In this document: positions 22,501-33,965 of the stretch, piece after piece | Numbering within the stretch: position 1 is the first letter of the stretch | How the letters are laid out: each line of letters opens with the position of its first letter | NCBI GenBank assembly: GCA_022376925.1 | Contig: JAIOJX010000032.1 | Coordinates: forward strand, 100,370,794 to 100,434,793 | Source of the DNA: Tragulus kanchil | Taxonomy: Eukaryota > Chordata > Mammalia > Artiodactyla > Tragulidae | DNA: 64,000 nt | Direction: 5' to 3' | The notes under the pieces: model-generated | The model's input: only the letters and a program-made list of their open reading frames with translations | What the model was told of the DNA's origin: nothing | The model's database searches: none | Made by a program: the position numbers and the translations under genes

Positions 22501-23974
22501 GGAAGCTGGGTAGGGCAGTGGGATGGGGTGCAAATTGAGTGAGTACAAACGCTTCCCAGGAGAAATCAAGTCTTCTAGTCTGTGTCCCAAAGGATGAGTA
22601 GGAAAGGCAGTGGGGGAAGGAATGAGTGTTCTAGGTCAGAGAAGGAGCATGTGCAAAGGCCCTGGGGTGGCTCCGCATTTTTGACCCCCCCGTAACAGGT
22701 CTCTACTCTGTAACATGGCCCTGATTGTGTCTGAGTCTGTCTTCCCATAGAACAGACAACTCATGAGACTCGGAGCAGGGAGGTGCCTTCCTCATGCCTG
22801 TGTTGCCGGCTTTCAGCACAGTAGCAGATGTGTGGTAGGGGCTACATACTTTCCCTGAATGAAGGAGCACCTGATCCCAAAGCTGAGGGAGTGGTCTGTG
22901 TACGTGTGTGTTGGCGGTCAGTCACGAACACCTCTGCCTTCATCACTGGCTCTTTCAGGCTTCTCTTCAGGAGGGGTCTAGGAGTCTAGTTGCAAAGGTT
23001 TAGTTGAAAGAAGGACCAGGGAACTAATTGTGGAATAACAGCTATGCAGCACTCCAGATTCTATTGGAGAATCACCACGTACTCATATCCAAGAGTGGCT
23101 TGGGAAGGGACAGGCCTAATCAAGATTCTGAGGGGCTCCAGTAACCCAGCATCTCCTCATCCCCTTCACTGGCCTTGACAGGCTCCAGGGTCACTCTGCT
23201 TACCCTGGAGGATGCCCAGGGCCTAAAGAAGGGTCAGCATCTGCCATCAGCAACCACATTTTTACCTGAAGATGTCTGAAGGGCAAGGAATGGGAAGGCC
23301 AGGAGGAATCTTGGGTTGACCTTGGAGGTGATTTCTCCAGATGGATGTGAATCGTGGCGGGACGCATAGGAACCCTGGCTTCTGGAGAGAGTTTGGTGGG
23401 GCCTGGGCTTCCACCTCGAATGAGGGCTAGGTAGGCCTTGGTGAAGGGACACATCAATAAACAAGGTGCTGTTTGGTCTGTGGGTCAAGCCTAGGTTTTT
23501 TTAGCTGACGAATCAGAGGCAAGTCGCGCCACCTCCAGGCCTCTCTTAGCTCATCTGCAAACTAGAGATCGTGGGGGAGATTCCTGTGCCGCGAGCTTCA
23601 CAGAGGTCAGAGAGCGTCCAACGTGATTGTAATGTATTGAAAAATGTGTTGTAAACTATAAAGTGCTTTACAAAGGTGAATGTTTAGTTCTCTTCTCACG
23701 AGGCTGTTAAAATGATTAATTTCGACAATATTATTCGATGAAACATGGCTTCTTAAGTTACAAATAAAAGGACCAGGGTTAACAGTGGGGAGAGGGGCTG
23801 TGAAAATAGATATTATTCCAGATCCTCAATCACATGTGGTTATTAGAATTATTTTTAATTTTATGGCATAAGAATCCCCTTTTTCTATAAAATTTAATTA
23901 ACTTGAGGTTCTATTTAAGCAGCGAATCCAATAGAATGAAATAACAATCTATGTTTTATGCCTCTGCATGTTTT

Positions 23975-26154
23975 TTCTCATCTAATCCTTGAATGGAAAT
24001 CATCTGGCAAGAGGAGAGTCTGTAGCTCAAGAATGAAGGTTATTTTAAAAGTTGTGCTTAAGGAGAAAATTAGCCAATAAATTGTATTTATGATGTTGGT
24101 AAAAGTGTGCCACGAGTTCGCCACATTTGAAATGTAAATTGTGCGACTTAATTATTAACTTCATTTTAATATTTTCCTACCACGGAAAACAGTCATAGGC
24201 CATTTGCAAAGCACTGAGCTCCAAGGGCCAGAAAGCCTAGCAGCTTCCTTTGACTCCATTCAGTAGGATTATGCCTTCTGTGGATGTAGGAACGAGCCTA
24301 AGATCTGGCGTTGTTTCACCAAACGATTGTTCACCTGCTACAAAAGCCTTCCCAAAGACAGGCAGAGGTTTATGGTTATATAAATATATATAATCCATAG
24401 TTATATCTATGGCTTGTCCCCACCAGACTATAAGCTCCCTGAAGGCTGAGAATTGTCATTTCTCGTAATTATGTTCCTCGCACCCAGCATAGGGCCTGAC
24501 ACCTCACAGCTGTCCAGTGTGTCCCCCAAAAGCCCATTTTGTAGTTGGAAAAGAGATCAATATGTATAAGGCCCTCCTGTGTGCCAAGAACAGTTTATTC
24601 AATCTGAAACCTTGAGAGGAAGAGTTGAAAGTGAGTTAATCAGGCTAAGCTGCTTGCCTTTCAGCAAAAAAGAATTCTGTGCCTTTTTCACCAGGCTTAC
24701 CCAAACTTCAGAGTCCTGTTAGTCATATTGTCAACACATCTCCATAGGAGGACATTTGTGACCATCGCCATCACCATCTCCAGTGCTCAGGGGAGAGAAA
24801 AGTGACCCCAAGGAGTTGCTGAGGTTGGCCGTGGTAGAACTCAGAGGCATCCCCAGGGATGGGACTCCTGCTTCGAGAGCTCACAGATTTCTCAGTAGCA
24901 GAGACCATTTCTTTCTTTCTTTGAATCATGGAGATGCCACCTTGCGGGGTTAGAACAGACTTCTAGGGCAAGAGTCCTGCCTGGCAGATAAGCAGACTCT
25001 TGTCCTCTTAGTGAGGTGGTATTTTTAGGGTCCCCGATTAAAAACCATCCCTTAGTAAACAATCGTTTTTCTCTGATCTAATCCTTGAATGGAAATCATC
25101 TGGCAAGAGGAGAGTCTGTAGCTCAAGAATGAAGGTTATTTTAAAAGTTGTGCTTAAGGAGAAAATTAGCCAATAAATTGTATTTATGATGTTGGTAAAA
25201 GTGTGCCACGAGTTCGCCACATTTGAAATGTAAATTGTGCGACTTAATTATTAACTTCATTTTAATATTTTCCTACCACGGAAAACAGTCATAGGCCATT
25301 TGCAAAGCACTGAGCTCCAAGGGCCAGAAAGCCTAGCAGCTTCCTTTGACTCCATTCAGTAGGATTATGCCTTCTGTGGATGTAGGAACGAGCCTAAGAT
25401 CTGGCGTTGTTTCACCAAACGATTGTTCACCTGCTACAAAAGCCTTCCCAAAGACAGGCAGAGGTTTATGGTTATATAAATATATATAATCCATAGTTAT
25501 ATCTATGGCTTGTCCCCACCAGACTATAAGCTCCCTGAAGGCTGAGAATTGTCATTTCTCGTAATTATGTTCCTCGCACCCAGCATAGGGCCTGACACCT
25601 CACAGCTGTCCAGTGTGTCCCCCAAAAGCCCATTTTGTAGTTGGAAAAGAGATCAATATGTATAAGGCCCTCCTGTGTGCCAAGAACAGTTTATTCAATC
25701 TGAAACCTTGAGAGGAAGAGTTGAAAGTGAGTTAATCAGGCTAAGCTGCTTGCCTTTCAGCAAAAAAGAATTCTGTGCCTTTTTCACCAGGCTTACCCAA
25801 ACTTCAGAGTCCTGTTAGTCATATTGTCAACACATCTCCATAGGAGGACATTTGTGACCATCGCCATCACCATCTCCAGTGCTCAGGGGAGAGAAAAGTG
25901 ACCCCAAGGAGTTGCTGAGGTTGGCCGTGGTAGAACTCAGAGGCATCCCCAGGGATGGGACTCCTGCTTCGAGAGCTCACAGATTTCTCAGTAGCAGAGA
26001 CCATTTCTTTCTTTCTTTGAATCATGGAGATGCCACCTTGCGGGGTTAGAACAGACTTCTAGGGCAAGAGTCCTGCCTGGCAGATAAGCAGACTCTTGTC
26101 CTCTTAGTGAGGTGGTATTTTTAGGGTCCCCGATTAAAAACCATCCCTTAGTAA
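23975..26154. repeat. Tandem duplication 9 (copies 23975-25058 and 25071-26154)
   Basis: The offset is 1096 bp. Copy A ends in CCATCCCTTAGTAA, followed by about 12 odd bases (ACAATCGTTTTT) and the start of B. B reads on as AGTAATCCCTTGCTGAAG. The interior is essentially identical. Confidence 0.95.
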
Positions 26155-26519
26155 TCCCTTGCTGAAGATGAGCAGCAAGTTTTTTTTTTTTTTTTCTTTT
26201 TGAATGGACAGATTAGCCCAAAACACATGATTATACACTTTAAGTCAGGCTATTTGATGCCCAGCCATAGACCCCCTGAGGACTCTGAAGCTGGAAGTGT
26301 ATGCAGATTGATTTCTAAAGTGTATCTTAAAGGGCTTCTCCCACTGCTCTGGTTTGCCTTGCTCAGACGCTGTGGTATGATGGATGGGAATATAGTCGAT
26401 ACAGTGTCCACTGTGATGAGGCGCCTTGGAGTGATTAATAGTGATGCCCTTCCTGGTATTAAATATATTTTCTTCTCCTCCAACTACATTTTTTATTCTG
26501 AAGTTGGATTCTTTCGAGG

Positions 26520-26720
26520 ACTATCATTTGAGTGCCTGCTCTATATGCAGGAAACTCAAGTCCTGGCCTAGGTGATCTTGAGGTGACCTCTGTGAGACTC
26601 AGTTTGTTCATCTGTAAAAAATGGGGATGACAGTGCATACCTCTCAGGGTCAGTCATTTTGGAGAATTTACTGAGAAGTGGCCATGAAATGGTGACTTGC
26701 TCTACTTGGTACGTGAGAAG
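26520..26720 (+). repeat. MIR-type SINE fossil
   Basis: The MIR core is recognisable in GGTGACCTCTGTGAGACTC, TTTGTTCATCTGTAAAAAAT and GGGGATGACAGTGCATACC. It is diverged and the borders are approximate. Confidence 0.6.
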
Positions 26721-27106
26721 CATTTTGTAACGTGGATACACTCAGGAAAGAAAAGCAAATGATAGCATTAGCTCTTGCCTTTGTCTCCTGGAGCAGAGAG
26801 ACGGTGCTGGCAGTGGATGGTAAATATGTGTGAAGTGGTATTATGGCTTATGCAAGGTGGCTAAGCCCAGATCTGCTTGATTGAGCCCAGGTAAACAGCC
26901 GGACACATTGAAGCAATAATCGATTCTGGCTGCATCTGAGAGGTTGTCTTTGGGATCAAGATGTATCATAATGACCAACTGGGTTATTGCTTATACAGGC
27001 GTGATGAAAAAGGGAAACGTGTGTCCTTGGATTATATTATTTTAAAGCAGTGCCCAGCAGCATCACCTCCCCTTGTGGTGACATTATTATCTTTTTGTCT
27101 TTTCAG

Positions 27107-27169
27107 GCTGTGACCCAATTAGAACTTTTTGGGGACATGTCCACCCCTCCTGATATAACCTCTCCCCCT
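27107..27169 (+). CDS. DAB1: DAB1 coding exon, 63 nt ([21 protein letters not shown])
   Basis: The exon has 21 codons, phase 0 at both ends, between acceptor CTTTTTGTCTTTTCAG and donor GTAAGT. It encodes [15 protein letters not shown] followed by DITSPP, identical to the mammalian DAB1 segment I remember. It starts the proline/serine/threonine-rich tail after the alternatively used pair of small exons. When those are skipped, this exon joins directly to the tyrosine-containing part, because all the junctions are phase 0. A single intact copy is present. The next exon begins TPATPGDAF, completing the proline-rich TSPPTPATP stretch. Confidence 0.98.
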
Positions 27170-27634
27170 GTAAGTATGCACTGCCCTCAGATCCCTGCAT
27201 CTCTTTCTTTTCCTTCCTCAATTGCATGGTGACCAATACATGGGCTTTGGGTAAAAGTGGCTGCTGGTGAATTTCTACTCAGACCTTTGCAAGCTGTGTG
27301 ATTTGGGCAAATTAACTAGCAATTCTAAATGTCGGTTTCCTCTACTTTTTTTTTTTAAAGGAATTATGATACATTCTCTGTTTTGAGAAATAAATGAGAC
27401 CATGCATCAGCAATTACAGGCTGTCACTGGGGTGCTGGCTATTATGCTGGGCAGTGGAAAGAGACAGGAACAGGATGTGGTCCCTGCCTGCAAGGGGCAC
27501 AAGGTCCAGCTGGGAATAGAGGCGAGAAGCTCCACAGGACAGCAGACGAGATGAGGCATTTGTCATCTTCTACCCAGAATCGGCACAGCCGGGTGGTCAG
27601 CTTAATAAAAGAAGCGTCTTCCCCCCCAGTCCTT

Positions 27635-27712
27635 CAGTCCTATCCTCTCTCGTTTCCTTCTTTCCTTCTTCTCTCCCTCTTTTCCTTTCCTCCTCCCTTT
27701 CCACCTGCCTGC
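27635..27712 (+). repeat. Polypyrimidine tract (false copy 28739-28816)
   Basis: This is a CT-rich, low-complexity run of about 75 bases built from TTCC, CTTT and CTCC units. It yields artefactual lysine/arginine/glutamate-rich frames on the minus strand. Confidence 0.8.
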
Positions 27713-27879
27713 TGGCTTCACTGAGCTTCTCAGGAAGCTGTGGATGCCCAGCTCTAGTTTTAGCCACAGTATCTCAGTCGTTGCTTGCACTGGGGCAGAG
27801 ATTGCAGGGAGCCAAGGCAAAATAAAACCCCAGAGCTCTGAGAACAGGAGGCATTCAGAGGCAGCCCTGATCCCACGGC

Positions 27880-28060
27880 AAAGGAAAGAGCCACGCTGGC
27901 CTCTCCAGCTCCTCCCCTGCCCGCTCTCCGGAGGTGGGCGGAGAGCAGTCAGCCGCAGCTGCACAGGCTGGAGCTGCTGGGCGGGGGAGGCTCCTCTGGG
28001 CACCGCACGGTAGCGCAAACCCGGGGATGGTGCTATGGTTCGTTGGCGAGCAGAGAAGAA
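27880..28060. promoter_or_regulatory. GC-rich intronic block with GGGCGG boxes (false copy 28984-29164)
   Basis: The block is markedly GC-richer than the flanking intron. It has GGTGGGCGGAGAG (27933) and GCTGGGCGGGGGAGG (27977), both Sp1-type boxes, plus a CAGCTG E-box between them. There are several CpGs but too few for a clear CpG island. A role as enhancer or minor promoter is only inference. Confidence 0.3.
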
Positions 28061-30127
28061 GCTGTAACCTCACTGAGGACAGATGGCAGGAGAGCCTGCT
28101 GCCCACAGCTGCCGCCAGGGAATCTGAGCACAGCTGCCCTGCTCCCAGCACCTGGTGCCTAGAGCAGCGGTGAAGGAGGGGCCAGTGGCTCCTGTCTCCA
28201 GGGAGGCCGGATGGTTCTAGGGAGACTTTCTCTCCTCCCTCCCAGGGAAAACAGCTGCCTCTCTGAACCACGGGGCCATGGAGATAGAAAGATCTGGAGG
28301 GGTCTTCTAACCTTAGGGCCTTTGTTTTACAGATGAGCACACTCAGTTCCAGAGAGGGCATGTGACTGGCCCAAGGTCACACCAGAGAAGACTGAACAGC
28401 ATTGATTATGTTTTAAAGTGCTTAATGCAGCAGTGCATGGCTGTGTTTCTGGCCCCGAACCTGATTAAAGGTTTTTTCTAAAGTGCTTGTCTAAAATGGC
28501 CTTATCTGCATCAGCAATTACAGGCTGTCACTGGGGTGCTGGCTATTATGCTGGGCAGTGGAAAGAGACAGGAACAGGATGTGGTCCCTGCCTGCAAGGG
28601 GCACAAGGTCCAGCTGGGAATAGAGGCGAGAAGCTCCACAGGACAGCAGACGAGATGAGGCATTTGTCATCTTCTACCCAGAATCGGCACAGCCGGGTGG
28701 TCAGCTTAATAAAAGAAGCGTCTTCCCCCCCAGTCCTTCAGTCCTATCCTCTCTCGTTTCCTTCTTTCCTTCTTCTCTCCCTCTTTTCCTTTCCTCCTCC
28801 CTTTCCACCTGCCTGCTGGCTTCACTGAGCTTCTCAGGAAGCTGTGGATGCCCAGCTCTAGTTTTAGCCACAGTATCTCAGTCGTTGCTTGCACTGGGGC
28901 AGAGATTGCGGGGAGCCAAGGCAAAATAAAACCCCAGAGCTCTGAGAACAGGAGGCATTCAGAGGCAGCCCTGATCCCACGGCAAAGGAAAGAGCCACGC
29001 TGGCCTCTCCAGCTCCTCCCCTGCCCGCTCTCCGGAGGTGGGCGGAGAGCAGTCAGCCGCAGCTGCACAGGCTGGAGCTGCTGGGCGGGGGAGGCTCCTC
29101 TGGGCACCGCACGGTAGCGCAAACCCGGGGATGGTGCTATGGTTCGTTGGCGAGCAGAGAAGAAGCTGTAACCTCACTGAGGACAGATGGCAGGAGAGCC
29201 TGCTGCCCACAGCTGCCGCCAGGGAATCTGAGCACAGCTGCCCTGCTCCCAGCACCTGGTGCCTAGAGCAGCGGTGAAGGAGGGGCCAGTGGCTCCTGTC
29301 TCCAGGGAGGCCGGATGGTTCTAGGGAGACTTTCTCTCCTCCCTCCCAGGGAAAACAGCTGCCTCTCTGAACCACGGGGCCATGGAGATAGAAAGATCTG
29401 GAGGGATCTTCTAACCTTAGGGCCTTTGTTTTACAGATGAGCACACTCAGTTCCAGAGAGGGCATGTGACTGGCCCAAGGTCACACCAGAGAAGACTGAA
29501 CAGCATTGATTATGTTTTAAAGTGCTTAATGCAGCAGTGCATGGCTGTGTTTCTGGCCCCGAACCTGAGTGCCATCCAAATGGGTATTTAATAATCCTCA
29601 GAACAATGCCATGCCTCCCACAAGCTGCTTGTCTAAAAATGGCCTTATCTAATTGCCATGGTTTCAGGATTAATTGCTTGCCCCAATCTATTCCAAGGGG
29701 AAAGGAATAAAAGATACTGTGGCATTGAATAGGCACACTCTGTAGCCTGAAAGTTTCTGGAAATAGGCACGAACCACTAAAGAAATGAGTGCTCGTGTTT
29801 TCACCTCAGTAGCTCTCACCTTACCCACTGCTTCGTGTAACAGACCTTCCTGGACTTCTGGCATGGGCCAGGCTGTAGAGTTGGCAGCTGCTCGAGCATC
29901 ATTTTTTACATCTTCTTGAGAACATTTGCTTCTTTTTGCAAGTGAAATTTCAGGCAAGATTCCTCTGGGAGGCACGAGGACCCAAGAGTCTCTGTTCCAC
30001 TTGCTGATTTTTATTTGTTTGTTTAGTCAACCCCTGTTTATTGACCGTGTATTAAGTGATAGCCCTGAGCTTGGTCCATAGCAGGTCCTGGGTGAGTGTA
30101 TGTAAGTTTGAACTGGCCACTTTTAAA

Positions 30128-30314
30128 GGGCTTCCCTGGTGGCTCAGATGGTAAAGAATCCACCTGCAATGCGGGAGACCTGGGTTTGATCCCTGGGTTG
30201 GGAAGATTCCGCTGGAGAAGGGAAAGGCTACCCACTCCAGTATTCTTGCCTGGAGAATTCCATGGCTCATCCATGGATCACAAACAATCGGACATGACTG
30301 AGCACCTTTCACTT
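30128..30314 (+). mobile_element. Bov-tA-type ruminant SINE
   Basis: It starts GGGCTTCCCTGGTGGCTCAG and has the B box GGTTTGATCCC. It continues through CTACCCACTCCAGTATTC, CTTGCCTGGAGAATTCCATG and CAAACAATCGGACATGACTG. This order is typical of the abundant ruminant tRNA-derived SINEs and is one of the best taxonomic clues in the window. Confidence 0.93.
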
Positions 30315-30677
30315 AGAGGATGAAAGCCAGATGTGATGGGATACTATAAGGACCGGAAACAACCCCAAACTAAATAGAGGTCAAACTAAATAGCTGTGAT
30401 ACTGGGCCAACGTTAGCTGAGCACCTGCCCTGTGCCTCAGCATGATGCTAAGTGACTCAAATGCGTGATCTCATTTAAGCCTCTCAGCAGCTCTGGAGAC
30501 GAGTATTGTTTTTCTCATATTATAGTCTGTATATATAGCAACTCACGGTCTGCAGTGCACAATAAGTGGACCAGGGCTTGCTTCTGCAGCATCTCCCCCT
30601 GTGCCTGCTGCCTCCCGTCCTGGTCAGCACCGAGGCTCTCCCAGGAGCCTCACACACCCTTGCCCCTCTCTACCTGA

Positions 30678-31130
<453 letters not shown>

Positions 31131-31440
31131 TAGGTATGTGCTCACCTCTCGAGATGAGAATGATAGAAGGGTTGGAGGCTTAAGGAAGGGAAGGTTCCCC
31201 AAGCAAAGGGGAACACCTGTGGGCCAGGACAAACTGCTAACAGTGAGTTATAATGGGGTTCTTAGTGATTTAGAGTGTTTGTTCGATTTTCCAAATACTC
31301 TTTTACAACGGGGTAGAAATGCGTATAGTAACAGTGTTGCAGGTGCTCATTGGTGAGGTCTGAGGCCCACTGTCTCCGTGGCATCAGGCACTCCATGAAG
31401 CCAGCCTGTTCTGCCTGGCCGTGGCCAAAGGCGGTGTTTT

Positions 31441-31570
31441 GTCGTTGCTGTTGTTCAGTCAGTAAGTCGTGTCTGACTCTTTGTGACCCCATGCACTGCA
31501 GCACACCAGGCTTCTCTGCCTTTCATCATCTCCCGGAGTTTGCTTAAACTCATGTCCATTGAGTTGATGA
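31441..31570 (+). mobile_element. Bov-A2/BTALU-type ruminant SINE fragment
   Basis: It contains TGTTGTTCAGTCAGTAAGTC, GTGTCTGACTCTTTGTGACC, CCATGCACTGCAGCACACC and CATGTCCATTGAGTTGATGA, the usual order for this ruminant family. It sits 40 bp upstream of the next, independent SINE. Confidence 0.88.
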
Positions 31571-31611
31571 TAGGTGGTATTACTTATACTGTTTGCATTC
31601 ATGGGATTCTT

Positions 31612-31934
31612 TTCTTTTTTGAACATTTATTTTATTTATCTTTTAGGTGGAGGGGGGGAGGTAGGGGGATGGGCGGGCCACTTCTATTGGTCTTTCATTT
31701 CTCTATTTTCATCCGTCTTTGTTCTTTGGCTCCTGTGGGCCTCCCATCGCAGCGGCCTCTGACATCACAGAGCGCCGGCTCTGAGCACTTGCACTCCAGA
31801 GCTCCGGCTCCGTAATTGGACACATCTGTCCAGCCGCTCTGTGGCACGTGGGATCTTCCCAGGCCAGGGGCCGAACTGGCGCCCCTTGCACTGCAAGTCA
31901 GTGTCCTTACCCACTGGACCACCAGGGAAGCCCC
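31612..31934 (-). mobile_element. CHR-like SINE, long-tailed form, copy 3
   Basis: On the minus strand it runs GGGCTTCCCTGGTGGTCCAG, a B-box position changed to GTTCGGCCCC, the body GGAGCTCTGGAGTGC, AGGAGCCAAAGAACAAA, GACCAATAGAAGTGGCC, a C-rich tract and an A/T-rich tail. The 15-bp perfect direct repeat ATTCATGGGATTCTT at 31597-31611 and 31935-31949 is an unambiguous target-site duplication. Confidence 0.92.
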
Positions 31935-31949
31935 ATTCATGGGATTCTT

Positions 31950-33369
31950 AAGGACTTTGTTTTTTCTTTAACTACACATTTGAAATCTATAGCTGTATCT
32001 TTCTTCTTCTTCTATATTGATGTAAATGACAGAGTTTAGATGTTTTAAAATTCAAATTTCTTGCATTTTTCTATAAATAATTACTTTTAATTACATAGCA
32101 TGAGAAACAAATTCTTGCCACCAAATATAAACCTTGCTGTTATTTAAAGCGAAATTAAAAATTCATATTCTGTTCTGAAATAGTTACTCCTCTAGAGCCA
32201 AAGGATCATTATGAACTTCTAGAAGCAACAGAGGTTGGTAGCTAATGCATCTAATTTATAGTTGAGAATCCATAGGTAGCCTGGAAATGTCTTTAAATGC
32301 TAAGCTTCCCAATCAGATCTGTTTAACCCAATCCTACGATGGAAGACTGGCAATGACTAGTTTTCCTTAACTAAAATGGATATTAAAATGTTCTTGGGGA
32401 TAGTGTAATGGAATCTGACATTTTAAATAAGGATAATTGTTTTCCATCAGAGATGGACTACCTTCTTGTCCTGTCAGCATGGCATTCAGGATCGTCATGC
32501 TTTGTCCCCATTATTTGATTCGAGAAGATATACTGAGACAAAGGATGGGACCTTTAGGCATCAGACTTCCTCATTTTCAGGCATGTCCATGTCATGAGTA
32601 GTCACTGAGTACCCACTATGGGCCGGGTCCTATTCGAGGTGTGAAGGGTGCGTCAGTGATTACAGCACACATGGACCCCTGGCCACAGCGAGCTTACTTT
32701 CCACCTGGGAGACGGGTAACAGCATGAAAGTGAGTAGCTTGACAGAATCTTCTAGAAATGATGAGTGGTGTGGACAGAAGAAAACTTGGAGCCAGGCCGG
32801 TGTGAATGGAGATGATGGTCAGGAAGAGGGTTCCTGCACGCAGTGACATGAGCCAGGAGGGCATCAGGGCCAGGAGTACTCCAGGTGGCCCTCCCCACCG
32901 CCGCCACTCCTCTGTATACGAGAGGGGCTAGATGCAGCCCGGCCCTAACACTTGAGTAAGATGCCTGAGGCCCTGCCTGCCCTGCTCTCAGCCGTCTGCC
33001 TAGCCAGGGCCAGATTAGAGCTTTAAAAGCCTCTATAATCTTGCTACTTGATCAGCCATGTGGCACACTGTGGACAAACCTCTCTGCACATTCAATTCTG
33101 TTTCTTTAGCTGCTTAAAGAAAAAAGGATAGATGACCTCCAAGATTTCAGTTTTTAGAATGCAAGTCTCAAATTAATTTCAGTTGATGTATTTTTACTTT
33201 CTTACGCTACTTCAACTATGCTGAGAAACAAAACTGGGTTTCAGTTAAACTGTCAGCCTCCTTCCTCCCTTAACTGGCCTTAAAAGTCTCTGCAGCTTTT
33301 GACTCTCTGTCTCGCTGTCCCTAATTGCCCTGCCAGCGACAGGGAGATGGGGAAACAGCCCGGGGTGTG
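31950..33369 (+). other. DAB1: Unique DAB1 intron sequence
   Basis: AT-rich sequence to about 32450 is followed by mixed sequence. A MIR-like word (GTAGTCACTGAGTACCCACTATG) appears near 32600. No exon or intact mobile element was recognised. Confidence 0.5.
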
Positions 33370-33620
33370 CAGCGCAGTGAACTGACTGAGTTTGAACCCT
33401 GGCTCAGTCATTTATCTATGAACTTTAGACTCCTGGGCAAATTACTTAGTCTGTCAGAGCCAGAATTTCTTCATTTTTATAGCTGAATTTAAAATAGTAC
33501 TTACCTTGCAACAATATCATGAAAATTAAATGAGAAAATAAAGTCAAGTGCCTCTGAAAAAATGCTGGCACACTGTAAATGCTTTGTGTGGAAAATGCTG
33601 TCAGTATTATTATTCTGACA
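33370..33620 (+). repeat. MIR-type SINE fossil
   Basis: It carries GAGTTTGAACCCTGGCTCAG, then GACTCCTGGGCAAATTACTT, TCTGTCAGAGCCAGAATTTC and a 3' part with GCTGGCACACTGTAAATGC. It is a fairly complete but old copy. Confidence 0.78.
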
Positions 33621-33784
33621 TCTAAAGTAGAATAAAATATGTCTTGTTCTTGCCTATTTTTTTCCTTTGCCTTCTTGGAATGTTTTCTTAAAAAATGCAT
33701 GCGATATAGTTTAAGTCTTTGACCTCCTGGTTGCGCATGGCAGAGCTGGCCTGAAGGGCTTGGAATATACTCTATAAAAACAGG

Positions 33785-33965
33785 CCCTTCTGCTAACCAG
33801 CTGTGTGACACTCGGCGGTATCACTTCAGAGCCTCAGGGAGCTTATCTGTAAAATGGGGATGATGAGTCTACCTCACCGAGCTGCTCCTGAGTTCATACA
33901 TGTAGCAAAACATTGAAGAGGGTGCCTGGCTGTATTTACAGAAGTAAGCACTCAGTACAGGTTCT
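33785..33965 (+). repeat. MIR-type SINE fossil
   Basis: It carries TAACCAGCTGTGTGACACTC, GAGCCTCAGGGAGCTTATCT, GTAAAATGGGGATGATGAG and a 3' part GCACTCAGTACAGGTTC. Its right part (from 33917) is repeated at 35015 by duplication 11. Confidence 0.75.

Larger units (their letters stand above)
21714..27106 (+). other. DAB1: DAB1 intron containing duplication 9
   Basis: The intron starts GTAAGGCC and ends CTTTTTGTCTTTTCAG. Its stated 5.4 kb includes about 1.1 kb of duplicated sequence. Contents: a GTGTGTGTGTG/GAGAGAGAG run at 21893-21917, a MER5-like relic near 22330-22500, an AT-rich block at 23690-24500, a poly(T) at 26180-26195 and a MIR near 26540-26700. No further exon was recognised. Confidence 0.7.
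27402..29650. repeat. Tandem duplication 10 (copies 27402-28506 and 28507-29650)
   Basis: The offset is 1104 bp. The last 45 bases of copy A (from CCTGATTAAAGG to TGGCCTTATC) are a compressed version of about 85 bases at the end of B. Two interior single-base differences are visible: ATTGCAGGGAG against ATTGCGGGGAG (27808/28912) and GAGGGGTCTTC against GAGGGATCTTC (28301/29405). Confidence 0.95.

Noticed and set aside
27855..28361. 168-codon minus-strand open frame, repeated at 28959-29465
   Set aside because: It arises from GC-rich composition, shares the region with overlapping frames on the other strand, and has no recognisable domain.
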